Assembly (NCBI GenBank): GCA_964443885.1
Contig: CAYUES010000011.1
Coordinates: 1-23,473, forward strand
Length of the DNA: 23,473 nucleotides
Origin: OMIS01 sp964443885
Lineage (GTDB): Bacteria; Patescibacteriota; Microgenomatia; UBA1400; PJMF01
Direction: 5' to 3'
Below, piece by piece: positions 7,109 through 15,364 of this stretch (the stretch's first letter is position 1; each line of letters opens with the position of its first letter). The notes under the pieces were generated by a model. That model made no database searches and was not told the origin of the DNA. It worked only from the letters and a program-made list of their open reading frames with translations. The translations under genes were made by a program, and so were the position numbers.

Positions 7109-8287
7109 ATGCGAAACGCCTATATTTTAGCTATCGATACGTCTTGTGATGACACCAGTGCCGCGGTAACTTGTGGCACAACTGTTCTTTCCAATGTCGT
7201 CGCTTCACAAACTGAACTCCACAAACCATACGGTGGTGTCTTTCCGACAGTTGCTAAGTTGGCTCATGCAGAAAACATTGATCGAACAATCCAAGTTGCA
7301 TTAGCACGTGCAGGCACTTCAATCATGAAAATTGATGCCGTGGCAGTGACAGTCGGCCCAGGTCTGGCTCCCGCTCTGGAAGTTGGAATCAATACAGCCA
7401 AAGAGTTGGCTCTGTCCTACAAAAAGCCACTTATAGCTGTAAATCACATCGAAGGCCATGTTGTATCGGTGCTGGCACAGGCTCAGAAACGAACCATACC
7501 TGTACAAAAAAGAGCTGGTTTTACAGAGCGTTTTGATAAAGTGAGCAGTCCCGATCCTGTCGCTACCTATCCAGCACTGGCCGTAATCGTATCTGGGGGG
7601 CACACCCAATTTGTACTCGTCACTGCAGTGGGCCAATACAAAGTTTTGGGGGCAACACTTGATGATGCGGCTGGTGAGTGCCTTGATAAGATTGGGCGAA
7701 TGTTGAATCTTGGCTATCCAGCTGGCCCAATTATCGAAGAATTTGCCAAGCAAGGTGATCGAAATGCCGTTTCATTCCCACTGCCCCTAACTACAACCAA
7801 AACCTATGACTTGAGTTTCTCGGGTATGAAGACTTTTGCACGTAATCTACTCGAAAGAAAAACCGCTCATCGACCACTTTCTAAAGAAGAGATATATGAC
7901 TTCTGTGCGAGCGCACAGTATGGAGTGTTCAAACATATTTGTTATAAACTAGAAAAACTCTTGATAGATCAATATACTGCTTCACTTGTGCATCCTAATT
8001 CTCAAACCGAGATCGCGATTAGAGAAGTCTGGCTGGGTGGTGGCGTTGCTGCCAACATGACATTACGTAAAATGTTGCGTGGCATAGTTAGCAAACACAA
8101 TGCCTGGGTGAGTAAAAAGAATCTTGAAGCAGCCCAACAAATTTCAGCATTTCGGGTACCCTACTCAAAAAAACTTTGTGCCGATAATGCAGCGATGATT
8201 GGGATTGCGGCAGCTTCGTACTTTGAGAAATCAGTGTTTAGTGAGCTAGAAAAACTCCAACGTGTTCCACAGCTTAGAATTGCGTAA
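7109..8287 (+). CDS. tsaD: tRNA N6-adenosine threonylcarbamoyltransferase TsaD
   Basis: Transfers the threonylcarbamoyl group to A37 of ANN-decoding tRNAs, normally with TsaB and TsaE. The ASKHA-fold motifs run in order: AIDTSCDDTSAAV (8-20), YGGVFPTVAKLAHAENI, VTVGPGLAPALEVG, metal ligands H113 and H117 in NHIEGH, IVSGGHTQ (160-167), ATLDDAAGECLDKIGRML, GYPAGP, DLSFSGMKT, GGGVAANMTLR and the late metal aspartate in DNAAMIG. At 392 residues it is about 50 longer than typical bacterial TsaD. The extra length is an insertion at about 124-154 and one in the C-terminal half before the DNAAM motif. It lies 35 bases after the TsaC-TsaE fusion and is probably co-transcribed, although no Shine-Dalgarno is visible. 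No tsaB is present in the window. Confidence 0.97.
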   Translation: MRNAYILAIDTSCDDTSAAVTCGTTVLSNVVASQTELHKPYGGVFPTVAKLAHAENIDRTIQVALARAGTSIMKIDAVAVTVGPGLAPALEVGINTAKELALSYKKPLIAVNHIEGHVVSVLAQAQKRTIPVQKRAGFTERFDKVSSPDPVATYPALAVIVSGGHTQFVLVTAVGQYKVLGATLDDAAGECLDKIGRMLNLGYPAGPIIEEFAKQGDRNAVSFPLPLTTTKTYDLSFSGMKTFARNLLERKTAHRPLSKEEIYDFCASAQYGVFKHICYKLEKLLIDQYTASLVHPNSQTEIAIREVWLGGGVAANMTLRKMLRGIVSKHNAWVSKKNLEAAQQISAFRVPYSKKLCADNAAMIGIAAASYFEKSVFSELEKLQRVPQLRIA

Positions 8288-8307
8288 GCATGTTTTGAGT
8301 ATACGCA
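8281..8307. other. Weak inverted repeat in the convergent tsaD / 8309 gap
   Basis: The two genes end 21 bases apart. TGCGTA (8281-8286) and TACGCA (8302-8307) form a 6-bp stem with a 15-base loop that includes the tsaD stop codon. No T-tract follows on either strand, so it is at best a poor terminator. Confidence 0.3.
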
Positions 8308-8308
8308 G

Positions 8309-9346
8309 TTACGGTTTGGGTTTGAACTTCTCTACTAATTCGTTGTATATTTTTTGGTAATTTTCCCGTATCTCAGCAATTTGCGTTTCAGAAAGTTTTA
8401 TGAAATGCTCTTTAAACCCTTTTCCTAGTGCCGAGTTTGGATCAGGTAACTCAGGAGTAATACGAATAAGATAATTACTTCCTTCTTTTCGAGCATTTTC
8501 AGGATCTAGGAGATCAACAAACCTTAGCAGCACAGCCACTAAGAAACGATCACCTCCATTATTGAAGGTAATCATTATGTACCGTTCCCTCTCCACAAAC
8601 ACATTATATGTTTTTACCTCTAGATATTCACCTTCTTTGTCTTGCTTTTCATTTCCATGATTAGGATCGACCATAGTTCTCAGTGGTTGAGGATTTGAAG
8701 CCGTTAGCGTAAGAACTGAGCCAGTTTTTATCAGCGTCATTATAGCTAGTGCAATTATTTGGATTCTCTCACTCGCTTCTGGCTGACTTTGTGAGGGAAT
8801 AACTGCTGTGTCAGCTAAAAATCTTCTTAAAAGTGGCAGTACTGTTATAGGAACTGCATCTTTTATAGCACTTGAGTCCGGATGATCTACAAGATCAGTG
8901 ATTGCTGCGAGGATAATTAGTCTTAAATCACTGATTTGATTCACTAAATCAGCCGAGTTTTGTGCTGGTTTATCCGCACTTTTAATATGCTCCCTACCAG
9001 GTATATGTATGTCTATAGGAGCGTTTAGTTTGTTAAAAAGATAGACACAGTTCGCAATCGTATCGATCCGCCCACCAGCCTCACCTTGGTCCATCGAAGG
9101 TTCGGTGGAAATTAGATCAACCAGCCTTTGCAAAGGCTTGAGCAACTCAGTAATTGATTGAGTTCTCATTTCATTTGAGAAGGGCTCTTTTTTGAGAGCA
9201 TGTTGCTCAATAATTCCAACTATTGCAATGGCAGTCTCAGTAAGTTCTTGTAACACTACTGATATTTCTAATCTTTTTGCCTGTTCTTGAGAAAGTTTTG
9301 ACCCCTCTGTTGCGGCTGTTGAAATTGGATTTTCTTTTCCCTGCAT
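8309..9346 (-). CDS. Unknown 345-residue protein, third gene of the Thr-rich protein unit
   Basis: I do not recognise this protein. Two helical repeats can be seen, around residues 25-115 (LEISVVLQELTETAIAIVGI, then a helix-loop-helix) and 130-225 (ISDLRLIILAAITDLVDHP, then LPLLRRFLADTA). They have similar length and hydrophobic spacing, suggesting a duplicated helical bundle. The last third is alpha/beta (YLEVKTYNVFVERERYIMIT, then DRFLVAVLLRFVDLLD) and ends in a charged helix. The helices are amphipathic rather than membrane-spanning and there is no signal peptide, so it is probably cytoplasmic. An AAAGGG Shine-Dalgarno lies 3-4 bases before the ATG, and only 7 bases separate it from the upstream gene, so it is an operon member. 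Confidence 0.8.
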   Translation of the reverse strand: MQGKENPISTAATEGSKLSQEQAKRLEISVVLQELTETAIAIVGIIEQHALKKEPFSNEMRTQSITELLKPLQRLVDLISTEPSMDQGEAGGRIDTIANCVYLFNKLNAPIDIHIPGREHIKSADKPAQNSADLVNQISDLRLIILAAITDLVDHPDSSAIKDAVPITVLPLLRRFLADTAVIPSQSQPEASERIQIIALAIMTLIKTGSVLTLTASNPQPLRTMVDPNHGNEKQDKEGEYLEVKTYNVFVERERYIMITFNNGGDRFLVAVLLRFVDLLDPENARKEGSNYLIRITPELPDPNSALGKGFKEHFIKLSETQIAEIRENYQKIYNELVEKFKPKP

Positions 9347-9353
9347 CTACCCT

Positions 9354-9689
9354 TTATTGGTTTGTGCCCAAAGCTTCAAACTCTGCCACCATTTGATCGG
9401 CAATTTCTTCGCGTCGCTCTGGTATAGTTTTGCCCGTCATCTTAAGATATAGTTCTTCAATCTTTTTTTTGCGCTCTTCATCCACAGTAATTGAAGTCAT
9501 ATCGGGACTGCCTAATTCTTTACCTAACTTTTGCACTACTTCGGTTGTAGCACGGTCCAACACTTCACTCACAAACTTTCCGATGATAAAGTCAATTGCA
9601 GACTCTTCCATCTGTGTTTTTTTCAAATTTTCACGTAATCTAACTGCCGCTGCAAAAAATGGCTGTGCTTGTGGGACGGTATCTGTCAT
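9354..9689 (-). CDS. Unknown small helical protein
   Basis: A 111-residue acidic, all-helical protein: RLRENLKKTQ, IIGKFVSEVLDRATTEVVQK, ERKKKIEELYLKMTG and the final REEIADQMVAEFEAL. The pattern loosely resembles the small helical DUF5663-type proteins common in CPR genomes, but I would not assign it. There is no membrane segment. A clear AAAGGA Shine-Dalgarno lies about 7 bases before the ATG. It sits between the Thr-rich membrane protein (10-base gap upstream) and the 345-residue protein (7-base gap downstream), so the three are very likely co-expressed and may act together at the cytoplasmic face. Confidence 0.8.
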   Translation of the reverse strand: MTDTVPQAQPFFAAAVRLRENLKKTQMEESAIDFIIGKFVSEVLDRATTEVVQKLGKELGSPDMTSITVDEERKKKIEELYLKMTGKTIPERREEIADQMVAEFEALGTNQ

Positions 9690-9699
9690 CTTTTTTCCT

Positions 9700-12600
9700 T
9701 TAGTTATCTATTTTCCCATTCTTCTCTTCATTGCGATCATCGTCTGTAATAGTATCCATCAAATCACCTAGTGCACCAGACGAAATACCACCTTCTTTCT
9801 CACTTTCTGGTGTTTCTGTTGGAGTCGGTGGTAGTTTGCTTTCGCCACCTTGTGTAGGCACAGCTTTAGCTACTTGTGTGGCGGTTGCAGTAGGCTGGCT
9901 CGTGGCTGTTGGGACTGTAGTCGGCGTGCTTACAGGAACTGTAGCAGTTGAGGTGGGAGTGAGGGTTGGAGCTGCGGTTTGAGTAGCGGTTGAAGTTGCT
10001 GTTTTAGCTGGAGTTGAAATCTGAGTTGGAGTTCTTGTAGGTCTTTTATCCAGATTTTCAATTTCTTCTGGATTAAGATCCTCTGGAACGAGGTTTTTTC
10101 CACTAGCGTATAGTGAGGTAGCAGGCTTTACTATCAATTCCCCGTCTTCATCAATTCCAGTCACTACTCCCTGCGATCGGATAACAAGATACGTACGATT
10201 ATTATCATCCTTTTCCCAACCAAGGCGTAAAACGTAGTCACCGATACTTGTATCATCTTCGTTCAAATCAAAACTCATATAAAAATCTGTTGAGCCGGGT
10301 ATATCAACAAGTGTTGCTTCAAATCTATTTAAATCTTGGTACGTTTCTGGTAGTAAAACTTTTTCGCCATTAATGAGAATAAACTCTGGGGTAGGTTCTG
10401 ACGTGGGCGTTTCTGTTGGTGTAGCTGCCACCGTAGCCGTTACTGTCTCTGTAACACCAGTGGTAGAAGTAGCCGTAGGTGTTACTTTTAATTGTTGGGT
10501 TGCTGTTACTTCAACGCTTGGTACTACCTCAGGAACAGAAGTAGCAGTTGATTCTGAAACTGGTGTAAGGGTAGTGGTTGGCGCTACTGTTTCAGTTGCA
10601 GCTGGGCTCGGAGTTGCTGTAGCTGGTTGTGCAAAGTACATACCATCAGCTTTGAATGTTGTCCCATTTAGAATCAGTGGATCTATTACATCAAAGATAT
10701 TTGAATCTAATAATGGTAGAGGTATATACCCAGCAGCTGAAATCAACTTGACATCATCGGGACCTACCGGCACTATTGAACCTTGTTCTAAAATTGAGTA
10801 CTGAGCATCTAGGCTAACTGCATAGTATCGTGGAGAGGAACTTTCTCCCGGTAATAAAAATAACACTAGATATCTTTCACCTTGGCCAACTTCACCCACC
10901 CTTTGAACCTCAATAGTGGCACCATCAAGTTCAGTTACGGAGGTAGGAATTTTGACTAGGCTTTCAGCACTTATCGGAACTGGATACTCAGAAGTATTAC
11001 TTATTGCGTATAATTCAGTCCCTTTAAGGACTACGTCTCCTGGACTCAAACCTGGCTCACCTCTATCAAAGTAATATTCGTATACTTCTCCACCAATAGT
11101 TACATCTCCACTGGTGCGATGCGTTTCTGTAGGTGTAGGAGTACCTTGAGGAGTTGGTGTCGGTGGAGGATTTTCTCTTTCTCTTGTTGGTACGCGCGTA
11201 AGGGTGGTACTTGCATCGGGAGTCTCTGCTGAGTCAGCAGGTGGTATCTCATCCTCATTATTTGCTGTACTTGTAGCAGTGGCAGTAGTTTCTGACGTAT
11301 TAGTTGCAGTTGGCAGTACTGTTTCAGTTGCCGTAGGTTGAGCTGTATCAGTAGCTGTTTCAGTTGAGGTAGGAGTAGGTGTTTCAACCATTACAACAGC
11401 GGGACTAGTTCCACTTTCTACAGTTGTAGCTTTTTCTGGAGCAGAGTATGCAGTAACTGCCATGAACAACAATGAAGGAATAAGGGCGCCCATTGCGAAG
11501 TTTTGCACTCTTTTAGAAATATTTTCTGAAGCATTACGATCTGCTGCTGTAAAGATCTTAGTAAAGATTCTCTTTGAGAATTCGCTTGCAGAAGTAGTTG
11601 CTTTATGTGCTGCACCACCTTTTATATATAAAACCAATGGCGACTCACCTAGTAGCAGCGCTCCTATCAGGATCAGTGAGTTTTTCACCATACCGTCTTG
11701 TAAGGCTTCAACTGGCACGAATGGCATAATAGAACCAGCCACTCCACCAGCAGCAACGTACCAGTTTAGATTTTCTTTACTCCATTCAATGAGATTTTCT
11801 CTACTCAAGATTCCTCCGAGTCGTTTGAGCCAGTCGCGTTGCGCTTCCGTTAGTGCTTCAGTACGATCAATCTCCGCAATTGAAGCCATTTCTGATGTAT
11901 AAGTAGCATTCTGTGCCATCAAGTCATCAACTGTTCGTGGTGTTGCACCTTCACTCAGTGCAACATTTACCCCATCTCTCCTAAGCCTAATTAAAGTATT
12001 TAAGAGTTCTCTTAGTTCAGTAAATGTTGTGATTGATAGAGCTCCATTTACTGATTCCTGAATATCTGTACGAATCCTCTTAATGAGAGCTAGTGTGTCA
12101 GCAACAGCTTTACCATCTGTAATATCTTCATTTTGTCGGTACTTAATAAGTTCTTTTTCGAGTGCATCGCTCTCTGAAATAAGTTCAGCAAGCTCAAAGT
12201 ACTGTGGGAGACTTTCTACTGGAAGGCCAGGCATAATTGTCCGCTCACTAGAAGTTAGGATCGTGTCATATGGTGGCTGAAAAGCGGCTATATCAGGGCC
12301 TGCAGCTATGTTTAACTGACGAACAAGTTGCATAAAACGGACTGATTCTGGACCTGCCGCTGCGATATAGCTATTGAGCGCATTTGGAGTTTTCAATTTA
12401 ATAGCTCGAGCATTTTCAAAGACTGGTTTATATGCACCTAGTAGTGCTGGATTTGCATCAATAATTTTGGTAACTAAGCCATAGTTGTCTAAAATGTAAT
12501 CGAGTGCTAATTTTTGTCCTTCTGGAATAACTGGCTCATTTGGAGGTGCTTGTTCAGGATGAGTAGAAGGTGCTGAAGCTCCGCCATGAGGTTCAGGCTT

Positions 12601-12885
12601 AGGCTGTGCAGTGGAAGCCACCGCTGCAGGTGACGCTTCAGGTCCAGGAGTTGCTGTGGGAGGGGTTGTAGGTGGAGTTTCAAAACGGGTATCACTCCAG
12701 GTCAGTCCACTCTTTTCCAAGAGTGTTCCAAGTGCACGAAAGACTCCTTTTAATCTATCTGGGTTTTTTGGCTTTGGAGTTGATTCAGGGGCAACGGGAT
12801 TAGCACTAGTATCAACAGCAGGAGTCACTAATCTTGCCTTTATTGCGTCTAAGTCATGATCTGGTGTGCTGCGTTCAGGAGCCAT
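9700..12885 (-). CDS. Giant membrane-anchored Thr/Pro-rich surface protein
   Basis: A 1061-residue protein of unknown function. Layout: a Pro/Ala/Thr-rich low-complexity stretch (about 65-120); a helical cytoplasmic domain (about 120-370); three hydrophobic segments (about 375-392, 402-421, 462-481); then a long presumably extracellular part in which Thr/Pro-rich linkers (486-594, 753-832, 947-1029; PTATET and TPTPT type) separate two small beta-rich domains (595-752 and 833-940). The end is acidic, with no LPXTG or C-terminal anchor. Three helices with a cytoplasmic N-terminus place the Thr-rich half outside, where such linkers are typically O-glycosylated stalks. I chose the ATG at 12885 rather than a TTG 18 bases upstream because TATACT overlaps the upstream codons and ends 8 bases before this ATG. 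An adhesin or cell-contact role is inference. Confidence 0.85.
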   Translation of the reverse strand: MAPERSTPDHDLDAIKARLVTPAVDTSANPVAPESTPKPKNPDRLKGVFRALGTLLEKSGLTWSDTRFETPPTTPPTATPGPEASPAAVASTAQPKPEPHGGASAPSTHPEQAPPNEPVIPEGQKLALDYILDNYGLVTKIIDANPALLGAYKPVFENARAIKLKTPNALNSYIAAAGPESVRFMQLVRQLNIAAGPDIAAFQPPYDTILTSSERTIMPGLPVESLPQYFELAELISESDALEKELIKYRQNEDITDGKAVADTLALIKRIRTDIQESVNGALSITTFTELRELLNTLIRLRRDGVNVALSEGATPRTVDDLMAQNATYTSEMASIAEIDRTEALTEAQRDWLKRLGGILSRENLIEWSKENLNWYVAAGGVAGSIMPFVPVEALQDGMVKNSLILIGALLLGESPLVLYIKGGAAHKATTSASEFSKRIFTKIFTAADRNASENISKRVQNFAMGALIPSLLFMAVTAYSAPEKATTVESGTSPAVVMVETPTPTSTETATDTAQPTATETVLPTATNTSETTATATSTANNEDEIPPADSAETPDASTTLTRVPTRERENPPPTPTPQGTPTPTETHRTSGDVTIGGEVYEYYFDRGEPGLSPGDVVLKGTELYAISNTSEYPVPISAESLVKIPTSVTELDGATIEVQRVGEVGQGERYLVLFLLPGESSSPRYYAVSLDAQYSILEQGSIVPVGPDDVKLISAAGYIPLPLLDSNIFDVIDPLILNGTTFKADGMYFAQPATATPSPAATETVAPTTTLTPVSESTATSVPEVVPSVEVTATQQLKVTPTATSTTGVTETVTATVAATPTETPTSEPTPEFILINGEKVLLPETYQDLNRFEATLVDIPGSTDFYMSFDLNEDDTSIGDYVLRLGWEKDDNNRTYLVIRSQGVVTGIDEDGELIVKPATSLYASGKNLVPEDLNPEEIENLDKRPTRTPTQISTPAKTATSTATQTAAPTLTPTSTATVPVSTPTTVPTATSQPTATATQVAKAVPTQGGESKLPPTPTETPESEKEGGISSGALGDLMDTITDDDRNEEKNGKIDN

Positions 12886-12893
12886 AAAGTGTA

Positions 12894-12902
12894 AGTATAC
12901 CA
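12894..12902 (-). promoter_or_regulatory. Extended -10 of the Thr-rich protein unit
   Basis: TGGTATACT on the minus strand, an extended -10 box ending 8 bases before the ATG at 12885. It predicts a leaderless mRNA for the three-gene unit. No recognisable -35 box. Two palindromes lie upstream of it (12930-12950 and 12969-12985). Confidence 0.55.
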
Positions 12903-12929
12903 ATTACTACATTGGTACGCCCTTTCTAG

Positions 12930-12985
12930 TTGAGTATCTGTTGTACTCAAGGTGTAGCATATCAAATATTGTGATACTGTCACAA
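12930..12985. repeat. Two palindromes upstream of the Thr-rich protein promoter
   Basis: First palindrome: TTGAGTA (12930-12936), 7 bases, TACTCAA (12944-12950). Second: TTGTGA (12969-12974), 5 bases, TCACAA (12980-12985). A further TTGAGTA copy is at 13005-13011. Neither has a T-tract. They lie about 30-90 bases upstream of the -10 box, suitable for transcription-factor binding. No factor can be named. Confidence 0.45.
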
Positions 12986-13149
12986 GTACTAGGGCAGGTA
13001 TTTCTTGAGTATTGTAACACCTCATCTCTACTGAACTTACAAAAACAACCTCTCGGAAAACCGGGAGGCTGTTTTTTTCATGTATACTTCTGAGTTACTT
13101 TGCAACTGTCATGCAACGCTCCAAGTACGCACCTAATTTTCTCTCTTAG
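12986..13149. other. Intergenic region 12886-13149, no coding gene seen
   Basis: This 264-base gap is the largest in the window. It holds the Thr-rich unit's promoter, two palindromes and the nrdJ terminator. A plus-strand frame through 12866-13093 is low quality and overlaps the promoter and the terminator. I see no tRNA-like fold. Confidence 0.5.
13045..13078. terminator. Strong hairpin terminator of nrdR-nrdJ
   Basis: Stem arms CCTCTCGG (13049-13056) and CCGGGAGG (13061-13068) pair with one G-T wobble around an AAAA loop, and extend outward by ACA/TGT past one mismatch. T-runs flank both sides: five T on the minus strand after the stem and seven on the plus strand at 13072-13078. On the minus strand it ends transcription from nrdJ, whose stop is about 75 bases upstream. 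No plus-strand gene needs it. Confidence 0.85.
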
Positions 13150-15354
13150 CTAGATTGGACAAGCACCACTTTCACACTTGAGGTGTTCGTAGTCGATGTC
13201 TTCAAAGAGCGCATCATCTTGTTCAATTTCGTTGAGCACTTTCATAAACTCACTGATCGTGACTGGCTGCTCTGGTTGATACTCATAGGCAGTGCTATCC
13301 TGTTGCGGCATCACTGAACAACACTTGATCAAACCTTGATACTTACTGACCATCTCGACAAACTCTCCGTACCCGACCTTTTTAGGATCGTACTTGAGGG
13401 TGTAAGAAACTTGGTTGCCAGTGTCTTCCAGTGCCTTGCCTTGCTCATCGACACCAACGATCCAGTATTTCTCAAGTAACATCAGCCAGCGGTACTGCTC
13501 TTCTGGAGTTGCTTCACCAGCAGTGACGAGCTCACCATTCATGCCCAAGCGACAGATTAGAGGTTGGGTTGGGAAACCGACAACTGTCGAACCTTGATAT
13601 GACTTGAGTTCTTTGACTGGATAGCCTTTTTTCTTGTACTTCTCGACCTGTGGATCATCTGATCGATACTGCACCCAGCGGATGTACTCGCGCATTGAGG
13701 GCAGATGAGCGCCTTCAGTCAAAGCGAAAAGCTTGGAGATCGTCCCCGATGGCTTGATCGTGGTGTTGGTGTGTGGCACATTCACTTTGAGTAACTTGGA
13801 GTATTTTTCAGCTTCATCAGCGACTGCTCGTTTGAAGCGAGACAACGTCATCCAAAAATCTTTACTCTTTTCTTCATCGATCAAGTCACGGAATGAGTAG
13901 CCAAACATGTTCCAGCCGAACTCGTGAATACCGGTCATACCGACACCGATCCGGTTGGTGCGTTTGACTTCACGGTTATACAAACTATCCATGAAGGTGT
14001 TGACGCGGATCAGCGCCCGAGTGGTTGCCCGGAATGCTTCTTCGGCATCATCGATGGTTGGACAGTAGTACGGCACGACGTCCGAGATCACACAGTAGCC
14101 ACCAAGCATGTTGAGTGAAATTTCACCACACGGGTTGGGAATCTGCGTGTACACCTTGGCAGCAGCATTGCGAGCAATGCGGGAAAGCATTTTTTCGGTG
14201 CGAGCCATTGGTTTGTATTTTTTACTCTCAGCGTACTTGCCATCTGCGTAGTCATCAAAACCTTCGTCATTTTGGACCAATTTGTGTTGGTTGATGAAGC
14301 CTGGTTCACCAGTGCCGTCTTCGTAGGCTGCTTTGAGCATCACGTCCAAGACTTTGCGGGCGTGATTAGTGCGTTGTTTCCAGAATTTGTCATCAACAGC
14401 GACCGAGTTGTTGGCACTCCATAAAAAGCCGCCGCGTTTGATGTTAATGAAGTCAAAGATCTCTGGATCACCCCAAGCCTTGGTCGCGATCCGCGCACTG
14501 CGGCGCGCCCCTCCCACCAAGACACACTCTGCCAAGTAGTGATCGGCAAACATCGCTTGTTTCCAAGGAGACAAGCCAGCACCTTTGAGGGTGGTGACTT
14601 TTTCAATTGCGTTCATCAATGGTTTTGGACCAGATGAAGGACGGTTCTGCATGCCTTGAATTGGTGCACCTTTGGGACGAACTTTTGAGAAGTCTAAAAT
14701 CAAGATATCATCTTTGTATTTTTTCTCGAAGGCCATCGTCTCCATCATTTCGAGTGCTTGCGACCAACCTTCACGGCTATCTGGCACTTCAAACCAGTGT
14801 ACACTGTCGCTCTCGCCATATTTGTGTTTGGCGTCACGGACACTTTCATCAAATCCCCAGACAAAGTCAGCGTGAGAGTCATCGATCACACAGCGGACGT
14901 TGGGCATGTTGTCCCAGTTGACGACACACAAGTCGTCGTCGTAAGGCCGACCTACTCCAGAGCCATTCATCAAAAGATAAAACAAAATATATGAGGAGGT
15001 GGCGGTAGAACAGTTGGTGAAAACTTCCATGTTGCGCTCTGATTGAGAGAGGTCACCGTGTTGCAAGTGGCGACCAGACATCAAGATTGAGCCATTACTA
15101 ATGTGTTTCTTCAAGATTGAGTAGTCTGCTTGGCGGTGGTTGTCCATTTTTTTACTTTTACTGTAACCGAGTAAACTGGTGTTACCCAAAGCAACGCGCT
15201 CGGCCACTTCTTCCCAGGTTTCCCAACGTTCGTGGTTGGACTTGGCATCGATCACTCGGCGCAAGTAGGTGCGGCGTGCAACAGCCATGCCCATACCGCT
15301 ATCGAGTTTGCGATTGATAAAGCTCATTTTTTTCTTTGGTAACGATGGTGACAT
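13150..15354 (-). CDS. nrdJ: Adenosylcobalamin-dependent ribonucleotide reductase (class II, monomeric RTPR type)
   Basis: Reduces ribonucleotides to deoxyribonucleotides with a B12-generated thiyl radical, without oxygen or a small subunit. Its 734 residues match the monomeric triphosphate reductase of Lactobacillus leichmannii in length and motif order. C115 (in NCSTATSS) and C421 are the redox pair. C409 in NPCGEISLN is the thiyl-radical cysteine. The TIKPSGTISKL loop follows, and the tail CESGACPI (C727, C732) is the re-reduction pair, near-identical to the RTPR end. The family usually acts on NTPs, and RTPR regulates through a single specificity site. The start at 15354 has a GGGGAGG Shine-Dalgarno very close to the ATG. 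nrdR ends 10 bases upstream, forming one operon. No cobalamin biosynthesis genes are visible. Confidence 0.96.
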   Translation of the reverse strand: MSPSLPKKKMSFINRKLDSGMGMAVARRTYLRRVIDAKSNHERWETWEEVAERVALGNTSLLGYSKSKKMDNHRQADYSILKKHISNGSILMSGRHLQHGDLSQSERNMEVFTNCSTATSSYILFYLLMNGSGVGRPYDDDLCVVNWDNMPNVRCVIDDSHADFVWGFDESVRDAKHKYGESDSVHWFEVPDSREGWSQALEMMETMAFEKKYKDDILILDFSKVRPKGAPIQGMQNRPSSGPKPLMNAIEKVTTLKGAGLSPWKQAMFADHYLAECVLVGGARRSARIATKAWGDPEIFDFINIKRGGFLWSANNSVAVDDKFWKQRTNHARKVLDVMLKAAYEDGTGEPGFINQHKLVQNDEGFDDYADGKYAESKKYKPMARTEKMLSRIARNAAAKVYTQIPNPCGEISLNMLGGYCVISDVVPYYCPTIDDAEEAFRATTRALIRVNTFMDSLYNREVKRTNRIGVGMTGIHEFGWNMFGYSFRDLIDEEKSKDFWMTLSRFKRAVADEAEKYSKLLKVNVPHTNTTIKPSGTISKLFALTEGAHLPSMREYIRWVQYRSDDPQVEKYKKKGYPVKELKSYQGSTVVGFPTQPLICRLGMNGELVTAGEATPEEQYRWLMLLEKYWIVGVDEQGKALEDTGNQVSYTLKYDPKKVGYGEFVEMVSKYQGLIKCCSVMPQQDSTAYEYQPEQPVTISEFMKVLNEIEQDDALFEDIDYEHLKCESGACPI

Positions 15355-15364
15355 AACCTCCCCT

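Noticed and set aside
8309..9689. Candidate TsaB near the t6A genes
   Set aside because: Neither unknown protein shows ASKHA motifs or similarity to TsaD, and both belong to a separate minus-strand unit.
10373..10804. Val/Gly-rich plus-strand frame of 143 codons
   Set aside because: It is the antisense reading of the Thr/Pro-coding stretch, whose low-complexity codons leave the other strand open.
9830..11420. Repetitive ACT/GTA/CTG-type DNA that looks like tandem repeats or a CRISPR
   Set aside because: There are no equal-length repeats separated by unique spacers; the pattern comes from Thr/Pro/Ala codons in three linkers.
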